A stretch of 64,000 nucleotides of DNA from Modestobacter marinus (GCF_019799945.1 NZ_JABGCH010000006.1:119423-183422); one strand, 5' to 3'; counted from the stretch's first letter, positions 48,717 through 58,243 are shown. Translations and numbers: made by a program. The notes: generated by a model from the letters alone, not told the origin.

Positions 48717-51700
48717 GTGCATCTGTCCAGCTTGACGTTGAAGGGCTTCAAGTCCTTCGCGTCGCCGACGACGCTGCGCCTGGAGCCGGGCATCACCGCC
48801 GTCGTCGGCCCGAACGGCTCGGGCAAGTCCAACGTCGTCGACGCGATCGCCTGGGTGCTCGGCGAGCAGGGCGCGAAGAGCCTGCGCGGCGGCAAGATGG
48901 AGGACGTCATCTTCGCCGGCACCGCCGGCCGTCCGGCGCTGGGCCGGGCCGAGGTGACGCTGACCATCGACAACACCGACGGCGCCCTGCCGATCGACTA
49001 CACCGAGGTGTCGATCACCCGGCGGATGTACCGCTCCGGCGAGAGCGAGTACGAGATCAACGGGGACAAGGTCCGGCTGCTCGACGTCCAGGAGCTGCTC
49101 AGCGACTCCGGGATCGGCCGCGAGATGCACGTCATCGTCGGCCAGGGGCAGCTCGACGCCGTCCTGTCCGGGCGGCCGGAGGACCGGCGGGCGTTCATCG
49201 AGGAGGCCGCCGGCGTCCTCAAGCACCGCAAGCGCAAGGAGAAGGCGCTCCGCAAGCTCGAGGCGATGCAGGCCAACCTGGACCGGCTGGCCGACCTCAC
49301 CACCGAGCTGCGCCGCCAGCTCAAGCCGCTGGGCAAGCAGGCCGAGGTCGCCCGCCGGGCGGCCGGCGTGCAGGCCGACCTGCGCGACGCCCGGCTGCGC
49401 CTGCTCGCCGACGACCTGGTCGGGCTCCGCGACGCCCTGGACAAGGACGTCGCGGACGAGACCGCCGCGCGGGCCCGGCGCGCCGTCGTGGAGGCCGCGC
49501 TGGCCCAGGCGTCCCGCACCGAGTCCGCCCTCGAGCGGCAGCTCGCCGTCGACGCGCCCGCCCTCGCCGCCGCCCAGGACAGCTGGTACCGGCTCTCCAC
49601 GCTCGCCGAGCGGTTCCGCAGCGTCGGCCAGCTGGCGGCCGAGCGGTACCGGCACCTGTCCGCCGCCCCGCCGGCCGGCCCTCCCGGGCGTGACCCGGAG
49701 CAGCTGGAGGCCGAGGCCGACCGGATCGAGGCCACCGAGCGGGAGCTGGCCTCCTCGCTGGAGGCCGAGCGCGCCCGCCTGGCCGCGGCGGTCGCCGAGC
49801 GCACCGAGCTGGAGGCCGAGCTGGCCGCGGCCGAGAAGGCGCTGGTGGCCGCCGCCCGGGCACTCGCCGACCGGCGCGAGCAGCTGGCCCGGCTCTCCGG
49901 GCAGGTCGCCGCCGGGCGGTCCCGCGCCGCGGCGGGGCAGGCGGAGATCGAGCGGCTCACCGTGGCCGCCGGGGAGGCGACCGCCCGCGCGGAGGCGGCC
50001 GCGGAACGGCTGGAGGTGCGGCGCACCCAGCTGGCCGGTGACGCCGGCGACGACACCGACCTCGCGGCCGCGCACGCCGCAGCCGTCACCGCGCACCGCG
50101 AGGCCGTGCGGACGGTCAACGAGCTCGCCGCCGCGGAGCGGGCCGCCGAGCGCGACCGGGCCGGCTGGCAGGCGCGCCGCGACGCGCTCGCCCTGGGGCT
50201 GGCCCCCGCCGACGGCGCCGCCGCCGTGCTGGCCATCGACCTGCCGGGCGTGCTCGGCCCGGTCGCCGACCGGCTGAGCGTCGCCCCGGGGGCGGAGGTC
50301 GCGCTGGCCGCCGCGCTCGGCGGGATGGCCGACGCCGTCGTGGTCGAGGGCGTGGCCGAGGCGGCCGCCGTCCTCACCCGCCTCGCCGCGGAGCAGGGCG
50401 GCCGGGTCGGGCTGCTGGTCACCGGCGGCCTGCCCCCGGTGGCCCGGGATGGCTGGCCGGAGCTGCCCGAGGGCGTGCGCTGGGCGCTGGACCTGGTCGA
50501 GGCCCCCGCCGAGCTCGGGCCGGCGCTGGCCCGGGCGCTGGAGCGGGTCGCCGTCGTCCCCGACCTGCCGGCCGCCGTCACGCTGGTCCGCACCCACCCG
50601 CGGGTCCGCGCGGTGACCGACGCCGGTGACCTGCTCGGCGCCGACTGGGCCGGCGGCGGCCAGGCGAACGCGCCGTCGGGCCTGGAGGTGCGCGCGCGGG
50701 TGGAGGAGGCGGCCGGGGAGCTGGAGCGCGCGACCGCCGCCGCCGCCGCCCTCGCCGACGACCTCGCCCGCGGCCGTGAGGTGGCCACCCGGCGCTCCGC
50801 CGAGGTGGACGCCGCCCTGTCGGCGCGGCAGGCCGGCGACCGGGCGCGCTCGGCCGCGGCCGCGCAGCTGGCCGAGCTCGGTGCCGCGGCCCGCTCGGCC
50901 GTCGCCGAGGCCGAGCGCCTGGACGCCGCCCGGGTGCGCGCCGAGCAGGCGCTGGAGCAGGCGGGGGCCGGTCTCGCCGAGCTCGAGGAGCGGCTGGCCG
51001 CCGCGGAGGCGGCGCCGGTGGAGGAGGAGCCCGCCACCGAGGAGCGGGACCGGCTGCGCGCCGAGGCCGCGAACGCCCGGCAGACCGAGACCGAGGCCCG
51101 GCTCGCGGTGCGCACCGCGGAGGAGCGGGCCCGGTCGCTGACCGGACGCGCGGAGTCGCTGCGCCGGCAGGCCCGGCAGGAGCGGGCCGCCCGGGAACGG
51201 GCCGCCGCTGCCCGGCTCGCCCGCGCGCAGGGGGCCCGGGTCGCCGCCCGCGTGCGCGCCGGCGCGGAGGAGGCGCTGACCCACCTGGCGACGTCGCTGG
51301 CCCGCGCCGCCGCGGAGCGGGACGCGCTCGCCGAGGCCCGCACCGGCCGGGAGGCCGAGCTGCTCGCCGTCCGGGTGACCGTCCGCGGGCACACCGCCGA
51401 GCTCGACAGGCTCACCGACGAGGTGCATCGCGACGAGGTGGCGCGCGCCGAGCAGCGGCTGCGGATCGAGGCGCTGGAGGCGCGGGCCGCCGAGGAGTAC
51501 GGCGTCGACCTGCCCACCCTGCTGGCGGAGTACGGGCCGGCCGCCCCGGTACCCCCGACCCAGGTCGAGATCGCCGCCGCGGAGGCGGCGGGGGAGCCCG
51601 AGCCGCAGCCGGTGCCCTACGACCGGGCGACCCAGGAGCGACGGGCCGCCCGGGCCGAGCGCGACCTCGCCGCGCTGGGCAAGGTCAACCCGCTCGCGCT

Positions 51701-52283
51701 GGAGGAGTTCGCGGCGCTGGAGGAGCGGCACACGTTCCTGGCCACCCAGCTCGAGGACCTCAAGGCCACCCGCCGCGACCTGCTCACCGTCGTCCGCGAG
51801 GTCGACGCGCGCATCCACGAGGTGTTCGCCGCGGCGTTCGCCGACACGCAGCGGGAGTTCGCGGAGGTCTTCAGCATGCTGTTCCCCGGCGGGGAGGGGC
51901 GGATCTTCCTGACCGACCCGGCGGACCTGCTCACCACCGGCGTCGAGCTGGAGGCCCGTCCGCCGGGCAAGAAGGTGAAGCGGCTGTCCCTGCTGTCCGG
52001 CGGTGAGCGGTCGCTGACCGCCGTCGCCCTGCTGGTGGCGATCTTCCGGGCCCGGCCCTCGCCGTTCTACGTGCTCGACGAGGTCGAGGCGGCGCTGGAC
52101 GACGTCAACCTGGGCCGGCTGCTGACCCTGGTGGAGCAGCTGCGGAACACCTCGCAGCTGATCGTCATCACCCACCAGAAGCGGACGATGGAGATCGCCG
52201 ACGCCCTCTACGGGGTCAGCATGCGCGGCGACGGCATCACCGGCGTGATCAGCCAGCGCCTCCGCGAGCTCCGCGCTTCCTAG
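48717..52283 (+). CDS. smc: Chromosome segregation ATPase SMC
   Basis: 1188 residues, the normal bacterial size. N-terminal head with Walker A GPNGSGKSNVVDAIAW (residues ~32-47); two long Ala/Glu/Arg coiled-coil arms; hinge around residues 510-620 (VLGPVADRLSVAPGAEVALA); C-terminal head with signature LLSGGERSLTAVALL and Walker B FYVLDEVEAALDD. It compacts and segregates the chromosome with ScpAB, which are not in the window. GTG at 48717 with GAGG upstream. Its TAG stop shares two bases with the stop of the opposite-strand gene. Confidence 0.98.
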   Translation: MHLSSLTLKGFKSFASPTTLRLEPGITAVVGPNGSGKSNVVDAIAWVLGEQGAKSLRGGKMEDVIFAGTAGRPALGRAEVTLTIDNTDGALPIDYTEVSITRRMYRSGESEYEINGDKVRLLDVQELLSDSGIGREMHVIVGQGQLDAVLSGRPEDRRAFIEEAAGVLKHRKRKEKALRKLEAMQANLDRLADLTTELRRQLKPLGKQAEVARRAAGVQADLRDARLRLLADDLVGLRDALDKDVADETAARARRAVVEAALAQASRTESALERQLAVDAPALAAAQDSWYRLSTLAERFRSVGQLAAERYRHLSAAPPAGPPGRDPEQLEAEADRIEATERELASSLEAERARLAAAVAERTELEAELAAAEKALVAAARALADRREQLARLSGQVAAGRSRAAAGQAEIERLTVAAGEATARAEAAAERLEVRRTQLAGDAGDDTDLAAAHAAAVTAHREAVRTVNELAAAERAAERDRAGWQARRDALALGLAPADGAAAVLAIDLPGVLGPVADRLSVAPGAEVALAAALGGMADAVVVEGVAEAAAVLTRLAAEQGGRVGLLVTGGLPPVARDGWPELPEGVRWALDLVEAPAELGPALARALERVAVVPDLPAAVTLVRTHPRVRAVTDAGDLLGADWAGGGQANAPSGLEVRARVEEAAGELERATAAAAALADDLARGREVATRRSAEVDAALSARQAGDRARSAAAAQLAELGAAARSAVAEAERLDAARVRAEQALEQAGAGLAELEERLAAAEAAPVEEEPATEERDRLRAEAANARQTETEARLAVRTAEERARSLTGRAESLRRQARQERAARERAAAARLARAQGARVAARVRAGAEEALTHLATSLARAAAERDALAEARTGREAELLAVRVTVRGHTAELDRLTDEVHRDEVARAEQRLRIEALEARAAEEYGVDLPTLLAEYGPAAPVPPTQVEIAAAEAAGEPEPQPVPYDRATQERRAARAERDLAALGKVNPLALEEFAALEERHTFLATQLEDLKATRRDLLTVVREVDARIHEVFAAAFADTQREFAEVFSMLFPGGEGRIFLTDPADLLTTGVELEARPPGKKVKRLSLLSGGERSLTAVALLVAIFRARPSPFYVLDEVEAALDDVNLGRLLTLVEQLRNTSQLIVITHQKRTMEIADALYGVSMRGDGITGVISQRLRELRAS

Positions 52284-53059
52284 CCCCGCGGGGGGCTGAA
52301 GCTCACGTCGAGGTCGACCAGCAGCGGGTGGTGGTCCGACGTCCCCGCGCCGTCCAGCACGGCGGCGTCCCGGACGGCCACCCCGGGGCTGACCCACACC
52401 TGGTCGATCCGCGCCCGGGGACGGCGGGCCGGGTGCGTGAGCCCCGCGTCCCGGTGCAGCGAGAAGGTGCCGGCCTGGTCGGTCCGCGCGGACGCCGCCA
52501 GCCAGGCGTCGGTGAACCGCTCGCGCAGCGGACCGAGCTCCGGGGCGTCGGCGTCGGCGTTGAGGTCGCCCACGACCACGCCCGGCTCCTCCGGCCCGGG
52601 GTGGAGCGCCGCGACCGCCGCTGCCTGCGCCGCCCGGTCGGCCGCGGACCGGCTGGACAGGTGGGTGGTGGTCACCCACAGCGGGGCGCCGTCCAGGGCC
52701 ACGAGCGCCCGCAGCGCGGTGCGCGGCTCACCCTCGCCGGGCAGCGGGTGGACCGTGTTGACGAGCACGGGCAGCCGGGACAGCACCGCGTTGCCGTACT
52801 GGCGCCGGCCCGTCGCGGGGTCGGCGTGCGGCCGGTCGATCGACGGGGCCCAGACCAGCTCCATGTCCAGCCCCCGGGCGAGCAGGAGGGCCTGGTCGAC
52901 GTCCTCGCTGCGGTCCCCGAAGTGCCGGTCGACCTCCTGCAGGCAGATGACGTCGGCGTCGGCGTCGGCGAGCAGCCGGGCCAGCCGGGGCAGGTCGTGC
53001 CGCCCGTCGTCCCCGACGCCGTGGTGGATGTTGAAGGTGACCAGCCGTACCGAGCTCAC
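52280..53059 (-). CDS. Endonuclease/exonuclease/phosphatase (EEP) family hydrolase
   Basis: 259 residues from GTG at 53059. The EEP fold is shown by VTFNIHHGVGDDG, ICLQEVDRHFGDR (catalytic Glu), TTHLSS, VVVGDLNADAD (Asp/Asn) and GTSDHHPLLVDLD (catalytic SDH). Relatives act on nucleic acids, phosphoinositides or sphingomyelin; the substrate is not known. Translationally coupled to the upstream PhoD-like gene (GTGA overlap), suggesting two phosphoester hydrolases used together. Confidence 0.9.
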   Translation of the reverse strand: MSSVRLVTFNIHHGVGDDGRHDLPRLARLLADADADVICLQEVDRHFGDRSEDVDQALLLARGLDMELVWAPSIDRPHADPATGRRQYGNAVLSRLPVLVNTVHPLPGEGEPRTALRALVALDGAPLWVTTTHLSSRSAADRAAQAAAVAALHPGPEEPGVVVGDLNADADAPELGPLRERFTDAWLAASARTDQAGTFSLHRDAGLTHPARRPRARIDQVWVSPGVAVRDAAVLDGAGTSDHHPLLVDLDVSFSPPRG

Positions 53060-54711
53060 GAGAGACGAGTGTCCAGCACCTGCGTGAAGCGCGGCGTGCC
53101 GTCCTGTTCCCGGCTCGTGGCCCACAGCAGGAACCGGGCGTCCCGGTCGTGGAGCACCAGCTCGCCGAGCTCGTTGCCGAAGAACGGCCCGGACTGCTTG
53201 TGCCACGCCAGCTCGCTCGGCTCCACCCGGCCCAGCCGCCGGAGCAGGCCGGTCAGGGCGCGGGCGGGCCGGCTCCAGCCGACCTTGAAGCCGATCTCGA
53301 TCGCGTGCGGCGCGGCGTTGTGCAGCGGGGAGACGGTCAGCTGGTGCACCCGGGTGTCCACGTCCTCCGGGCTGACCAGCTCCGCGGCGTAGGCGTGGTG
53401 GACGTCGCCGGACAGCACGAGCGCGGTCGCCGGCGGCGTCCCGTACTCACCCCGGCCGGCGGCGAGCAGCGTGGCGCCGAGCCGTTCGAAGGACTGCCCG
53501 AACGCCGCCCAGTGCTCCAGGTCCGCGGCCTGCCGGAGCTTCTCCATCAACCGGCCGAGCAGCCCGCCGTGGTGGCGCACGGAGATCGTCTCGTTCCACC
53601 GCTCGATGTCGTGCACCGCGTGCGGCAGCAGCCAGGGCAGCGAGGTCCCGATGAGCACGTGCTCGACGCCGTCCTCGACGGACCGGCGCACCGCGGCCTC
53701 GACCCAGTCGAACTCGACGTCGTCGACGATCTTCCGGTCGTCCTCCTGCAGCGCCCGGCCGGCCCGGGTGTCCACCATGATCAGCCGCACCTCGCCCCAG
53801 TGCCGGACGTAGCTCCACCGGATGCTGTCCGGCTGCTCGTCGGCGGCCCGGGCCATCTCGTCGAGCATCGGGCCGGCGTCGTCGCTCTCGGCGGCCTGGA
53901 TGGCCTGCCAGGTGGCGTTCTTCTCCAGCTCGTTCGGCGAGAGGTTGCCCAGGTGCTGGTAGACCCAGTAGCTCACCAGCCCGCCGCAGATCCGCTGGTG
54001 CCACCAGTCGGAGGGGGTCACCTCCGCGCGCCAGGCGGCGGAGGTGTTCCAGTCGTCGATCATCTCGTGGTCGTCGAAGACCATCGAGGACGGGATGGTG
54101 GACAGCAGCCACCGCACCTGGGGGTCGCTCCAGGACTCGGAGTACAGCCGGGTGTACTCCTCGAAGTCCGCCGCCTGCGTCCCCGGCGGCTGGGACAGGT
54201 CCCGGCGGGCGGCCAGCCACTCCCGGGTCGCCGGGGTCACCTCGTCGGCGTAGACCTGGTCGCCCAGCAGCACCAGGGCGTCGGGCCACTGGTCCTCGGG
54301 CATCGCGACCAGCCCCCCGGCGTAGCAGTCCAGCGCGTCCGGGGGGATGCCGTCGCGCAGGTCGACCGTGGACGGCGTCGCGTAGCGGCACGACCCGAAG
54401 GCCACCCGGAACGGGCCGGGGCGCCCCGCGGTGCGGATGCGGCTGGGCGGGAACGGCGAGTGCGCCGGCGGCCAGACCCGGCGCCCGTCCAGGTGCACCT
54501 CGTACGGGGTGGTGCTGCCCGGCTCGAGGTCCTCGACGACGACCAGCGCGTAGTGGTGCCCGTTGACGCAGAAGGTGTCGGCCGTGCGGCCCAGCACCTC
54601 CACCACGCACGGCCGGTCGGTCTCCACCCAGATCGTGGCCGACACCGGGTCCACGTGGCGCAGCAGCGGCCCCAGCAGGAGCAGCGGGTTCGGGCCGGCG
54701 GTCTCGGACAT
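53056..54711 (-). CDS. PhoD-like metallophosphatase
   Basis: 551 residues. The PhoD metallophosphatase domain has VAFGSCRYATPSTVD, LVLLGDQVYADEV, MVFDDHEMIDDWNTS and LVLSGDVHHAYAAELV, giving the expected Asp, Asn and His metal ligands; an N-terminal Ig-like domain (DPVSATIWVETDRP) precedes it. Unlike Bacillus PhoD there is no Tat signal or other export signal, so it is likely intracellular. It may act on phosphodiesters. ATG at 54711. It is divergent from ftsY and coupled to the EEP gene. Confidence 0.92.
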   Translation of the reverse strand: MSETAGPNPLLLLGPLLRHVDPVSATIWVETDRPCVVEVLGRTADTFCVNGHHYALVVVEDLEPGSTTPYEVHLDGRRVWPPAHSPFPPSRIRTAGRPGPFRVAFGSCRYATPSTVDLRDGIPPDALDCYAGGLVAMPEDQWPDALVLLGDQVYADEVTPATREWLAARRDLSQPPGTQAADFEEYTRLYSESWSDPQVRWLLSTIPSSMVFDDHEMIDDWNTSAAWRAEVTPSDWWHQRICGGLVSYWVYQHLGNLSPNELEKNATWQAIQAAESDDAGPMLDEMARAADEQPDSIRWSYVRHWGEVRLIMVDTRAGRALQEDDRKIVDDVEFDWVEAAVRRSVEDGVEHVLIGTSLPWLLPHAVHDIERWNETISVRHHGGLLGRLMEKLRQAADLEHWAAFGQSFERLGATLLAAGRGEYGTPPATALVLSGDVHHAYAAELVSPEDVDTRVHQLTVSPLHNAAPHAIEIGFKVGWSRPARALTGLLRRLGRVEPSELAWHKQSGPFFGNELGELVLHDRDARFLLWATSREQDGTPRFTQVLDTRLS

Positions 54712-54796
54712 GGCCGACAGCCTGCCTCATCAGTCTGTGATCCGGCTCAGCCCGTCACCCGGATGGTGCTGGGCGCGGGCTGGGAGGATCGGTCCC

Positions 54797-55996
54797 ATGG
54801 AGTTCGTGCTGATCGCGATCGCGATCCTCGTCGTCGCCCTGATCACCGGGATCAGCCTCCTGGTGGGACGGGGTCGGCGCACCACCCGGCTGGACAGCGA
54901 CGCAGCCGCAGGTACCACCCTCACCCGTCCCCGGCCGCCGCAGCCGGGCACCGACACGGTGCCGGGCGCGCCCTCGGGCGCGACCGTGGCCGACCTCGTG
55001 GAGCCGCCGACGGCCCCGCCGGTGGAGCTGCCCCCGGCCGAGCCGGAGCCCGGCCTGGTCTTCGAGACGCCACCGCCCTCCGCCGGCCGGCTGGTGCGGC
55101 TGCGGTCCCGGCTGGCGCGGTCGCAGTCGTCCCTGGGCCGCGGGCTGCTCACCGTGCTCGCCCGGGAGAAGCTGACCGAGGACGACTGGGAGGAGATCGA
55201 GGAGACGCTGCTGGCCGCCGACGTGGGGGTGGCCGCGACCACGCAGATCGTGCAGCGGCTGCGCACCCAGAGCCTGGTGCTGGCCACGGCGTCCGGGCCG
55301 GAGCTGCGGGAGCTCGTCGTCCGTGAGCTGACCACCGCCCTCGGGCCGGACCTCGACCGCCGGCTGGCCACCGACCGGCACGACGGGCAGCCCGCCGTCG
55401 TCCTGGTCGTGGGCGTCAACGGGGCCGGCAAGACGACGACGGTCGGGAAGATCGCCCGGTCCCTCGTCGGCGACGGCAAGAGCGTCGTGCTGGGCGCCGC
55501 CGACACCTTCCGCGCGGCCGCCGCCGACCAGCTCGAGACGTGGGGCGAGCGGGTCGGGGTGCTCACCGTGCGCGGCCGGGAGGGCGGCGACCCGGCGTCG
55601 GTCGCCTTCGAGGCGGTGCGCACCGGAATCGAGGGCGAGGTCGACTGCGTCCTGGTCGACACCGCCGGCCGGCTGCACACCAAGTCCGGGCTGATGGACG
55701 AGCTGGGCAAGGTCAAGCGGGTCGTGGAGAAGCACGGCCCGGTCGACGAGGTGCTGCTCGTCCTGGACGCCACGACCGGCCAGAACGGCGTGGTGCAGGC
55801 GCGGGTGTTCACCGAGGTCGTCGACGTCACCGGGATCGTGCTGACCAAGCTGGACGGCACGGCGAAGGGCGGCATCGTGGTGTCGGTGCAGCGGGAGCTC
55901 GGCATCCCGGTGAAGCTGGTCGGTCTCGGGGAGGGGCCGGACGACCTGGCGCCGTTCGAGCCCAGGGCGTTCGCCGAGGCGCTCGTCGGAGGCTGA
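54797..55996 (+). CDS. ftsY: Signal recognition particle receptor FtsY
   Basis: 399 residues. A membrane segment (EFVLIAIAILVVALITGISL) anchors the N-terminus, followed by a Pro/Glu-rich A domain and the NG domain: SRLARSQSSLGRGLL, then G1 VGVNGAGKTTTVGKIA, G2/I-box DTFRAAAADQLETW, G3 DTAGRLHTKSGLM and G4 TKLDGTAKGG. It docks SRP-ribosome complexes to SecYEG. Membrane anchor plus NG is the usual actinobacterial form. ATG at 54797 with GGGAGG upstream. Confidence 0.97.
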   Translation: MEFVLIAIAILVVALITGISLLVGRGRRTTRLDSDAAAGTTLTRPRPPQPGTDTVPGAPSGATVADLVEPPTAPPVELPPAEPEPGLVFETPPPSAGRLVRLRSRLARSQSSLGRGLLTVLAREKLTEDDWEEIEETLLAADVGVAATTQIVQRLRTQSLVLATASGPELRELVVRELTTALGPDLDRRLATDRHDGQPAVVLVVGVNGAGKTTTVGKIARSLVGDGKSVVLGAADTFRAAAADQLETWGERVGVLTVRGREGGDPASVAFEAVRTGIEGEVDCVLVDTAGRLHTKSGLMDELGKVKRVVEKHGPVDEVLLVLDATTGQNGVVQARVFTEVVDVTGIVLTKLDGTAKGGIVVSVQRELGIPVKLVGLGEGPDDLAPFEPRAFAEALVGG

Positions 55997-56174
55997 CGCC
56001 GCTGGGAGCATCGCAGCGAGCGCCAGCGAGCGAGTAGCGGACCGGGGGCGGAAGCCGATCGGTGTGCTCGGCTGACAGCGAGGATGGAGGCGGACGACCG
56101 GACTCCGCCGGCGCTGCCGGTCCCGCCCTCGGGGACCAGTTCCGCGGCGCGGGCGCGAGCCCGGTGGCGGGAGC
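55997..56174. other. Noncoding gap after ftsY
   Basis: About 180 bases with an AGCGAGCGCCAGCGAGCGAG direct-repeat stretch at 56015-56034. A plus-strand ATG at 56084 opens a frame (MEADDRTPPALP) that quickly becomes Arg-rich and conflicts with the minus-strand fragment; I do not call it a gene. Confidence 0.4.
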
Positions 56175-56315
56175 TCAGGGGAGCGGGGTGCCCGGCCGGT
56201 CGACGTGCACGGCGACGAGCGCGACATCGTCGAGGAAGTCGGGGGACAGCCGGGCCAGCAGCTCCTCGCACAGCTGGTCGAAGACCCGGGCGAAGTCCGG
56301 CACCGGCACCTCCGC
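56175..56315 (-). pseudogene. C-terminal remnant of a SpoIIE/PP2C-type phosphatase
   Basis: About 46 codons ending in a stop at 56175 read VPVPDFARVFDQLCEELLAR and then LSPDFLDDVALVAVHVD. The LCEELL and DDVAL-x-AV pattern is the end of SpoIIE-family serine phosphatase domains. Upstream codons in the same frame are Arg/Pro-rich and unlike any such protein, and no start is near. This looks like the tail of a deleted gene. Confidence 0.5.
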
Positions 56316-56380
56316 GGGCCGGGGTGCCCGGGCCGTCCGGGATGCCGGCCGCCGCCACGCTGATCTCAGGCTCCACCCGG

Positions 56381-57127
56381 TCAGGGCACGGCATGCGGAT
56401 CGAACCCGAACGGCAGCTCCAGCCGATGGGCGGCGAGCAGCGCCGGGTCGCCGAGCAGCTCGCGGGTCGGGCCGTCGGCGACGACCACGCCCCCGTCGAG
56501 CACGACCGACCGGGGGCACAGCTGCAGGGCGTAGGGCAGGTCGTGGGTGACCATGAGCAAGGTGACCGGCAGCGGCTCGAGGACCTCGGCCAGCTCCCGC
56601 CGGCCGGCAGGGTCGAGGTTGCTGCTCGGCTCGTCGAGCACCAGGACCTCCGGTCGCATCGACAGCACGGTGGCGACGGCGACCCGGCGGCGCTGGCCGA
56701 AGGACAGGTGGTGCGGAGGCCGGTCGGCGGCGTCGGCCATGTCGACGGCGGCCAGCGCGTCGGCGACCCGGCGGGCCACCTCAGGCTCCGAGAGCCCGAG
56801 GTTCCGCGGCCCGAAGGCGACGTCCTCGCCGACGGTCGGCATGAACAGCTGGTCGTCGGGGTCCTGGAAGACGATCCCGACCCGGCGGCGGATCTCGGCC
56901 AGGTTCCGGTCCTCCACCGGCAGCCCGCCCACGGTCACCCGGCCACGCCCGCCCCGCAGGATCCCGTTGAGGTGCAGCACCAGCGTGGTCTTGCCGGCAC
57001 CGTTGGGGCCCAGCAGCGCCACTCGTTCGCCCTGCTCCAGCCGCAGGTCGACACCGAACAGCGCCTGGTGCCCGTCGGGGTAGGCGAAGGCCAGGTCGTC
57101 CACGAGCAGGGACGGGGGGGTGCTCAC
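56381..57127 (-). CDS. nikO: ECF nickel/cobalt transporter ATPase
   Basis: 248 residues, ABC ATPase of the CbiO/NikO type. Walker A GPNGAGKTTLVLHLNG, Q-loop FQDPDDQLFMPTVGEDVAFG (characteristic of ECF ATPases), signature HLSFGQRRRVAVATVL, Walker B VLVLDEPSSNLDP and switch VTHDLPYAL are intact. It powers uptake with NikQ and NikM. Last gene of the nikMNQO operon; the start overlaps the nikQ stop. Confidence 0.93.
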   Translation of the reverse strand: MSTPPSLLVDDLAFAYPDGHQALFGVDLRLEQGERVALLGPNGAGKTTLVLHLNGILRGGRGRVTVGGLPVEDRNLAEIRRRVGIVFQDPDDQLFMPTVGEDVAFGPRNLGLSEPEVARRVADALAAVDMADAADRPPHHLSFGQRRRVAVATVLSMRPEVLVLDEPSSNLDPAGRRELAEVLEPLPVTLLMVTHDLPYALQLCPRSVVLDGGVVVADGPTRELLGDPALLAAHRLELPFGFDPHAVP

Positions 57128-57909
57128 CCCAGGAGTGAACCCGCTGCGAGCACAGCGGCCGCAGCCAGGGGCAGGCTGAGCGCGGTGGCCCAGGCGCGGC
57201 CACCGACGACGGCGACCGGGCCGGTGGGCAGTCGGCCGGTGTAGCCGCGGGACAGCATTGCCAGGTGCACCCGCTCACCGCGCTCGTAGGAGCGGATGAA
57301 CAGCGAGCCCGCCGCGGGGCCGAGCACCTTCAGCGCTCCCAGGTGCCGGCCGCGGAAGCCGCGGGACTCCCGGGCGACCTTCATCCGGCGCAGCTCGCCG
57401 CCGATGACGTCGGCGTAGCGGATCATGAACGTGAGGATCTGGACGAGCACCGAGGGCAGGCGCAGCCGCTCGAGCCCGCGGAGCAGCGCCCGGGGGTCGG
57501 TCGTGGCGGCCAGCAGGGTGGCGGCGAGCACGGACAGGGTCGCCTTCGCGAGGATGCTGCCGCCGGCGGCCAGTCCGCTCTGGGAGAGGGACACCCCGAG
57601 GACGTCGATGCGCGGCCCGCGGGAGACGAACGGCAGCAGCAGCGCGAACAGCACGAAGGGGACCTCGACGGCCAGGCCGCGCAGCAGCCGGCCGAGCCGC
57701 ACCCGGGCGACCGCGGCCACCCCGAGCAGCAGGGCGAGGAAGCCGGCGTAGGCCAGCGGGGCCCAGCCGGCGTGCACCGGGGTGAGCACGACGACCAGCG
57801 CGAACGCCAGGACGGCGACCAGCTTGGTGTGCGGCTCCAGCCGGTGCACCGGGCTGTTCCCGGCGACGTAGGCCGCCGCGAGCCCTCCGTGCGCGTGCCC
57901 GGCCCCCAC
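57124..57909 (-). CDS. nikQ: ECF transporter transmembrane (T) component
   Basis: 261 residues with about five membrane helices. The cytoplasmic coupling motifs are A-R-G-like: VARESRGFRGRHLG, and later AMLSRGYTGRLP; both match the two Ala-Arg-Gly motifs by which CbiQ/NikQ contacts the ATPase. N-terminal SPVHRLEPHTKLVAVLAF is typical. GTG at 57909; starts one base after nikN ends. Confidence 0.92.
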   Translation of the reverse strand: MGAGHAHGGLAAAYVAGNSPVHRLEPHTKLVAVLAFALVVVLTPVHAGWAPLAYAGFLALLLGVAAVARVRLGRLLRGLAVEVPFVLFALLLPFVSRGPRIDVLGVSLSQSGLAAGGSILAKATLSVLAATLLAATTDPRALLRGLERLRLPSVLVQILTFMIRYADVIGGELRRMKVARESRGFRGRHLGALKVLGPAAGSLFIRSYERGERVHLAMLSRGYTGRLPTGPVAVVGGRAWATALSLPLAAAAVLAAGSLLG

Positions 57910-57910
57910 G

Positions 57911-58243
57911 TCAGTCGTGGGTCGCGACGGCGGCCCGGTCGTCGCGACGGCGGACCGCTATCACCAGCCCACCGGCCAGCGCGAGCACCAGCAGCACTCC
58001 GACGACCCCCGCCAGCCCGCCGGAGAGCCGGGCGGAGTCGATGCCGGCGGTGGCGTAGTCGGCCAGCGGCGAGCCGGCGGTCGCGCTGTCCCGCGCGGTG
58101 GAGTCGAAGCCCTGCTCGGCGGCGGTGGCCTCGAGGCCGTCGGGGGAGGAGTTGGCGTAGTAGCTGCCGACCCCGGCGATCAAGAGGGCGATCAGGATCC
58201 CGGCCAGCAGGAAGGCCCGGGTCCGGCGGCGCGGGGCGGTCAT
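57911..58243 (-). CDS. nikN: PDGLE-domain component of the nickel/cobalt transporter
   Basis: 110 residues with two membrane helices (AFLLAGILIALLIAGVGSYY and LAGVVGVLLVLALAGGLVIA). The NSSPDGLEATAAEQGFD motif after helix 1 defines the PDGLE domain found in NikN/CbiN-like subunits. It stabilises the metal site of the M component. ATG overlaps the nikM stop. Confidence 0.92.
   Translation of the reverse strand: MTAPRRRTRAFLLAGILIALLIAGVGSYYANSSPDGLEATAAEQGFDSTARDSATAGSPLADYATAGIDSARLSGGLAGVVGVLLVLALAGGLVIAVRRRDDRAAVATHD

Noticed and set aside
56084-56180. Plus-strand ORF beginning MEADDRTPPALP
   Set aside because: No ribosome binding site, turns Arg-rich within 30 codons and overlaps the more convincing minus-strand fragment.
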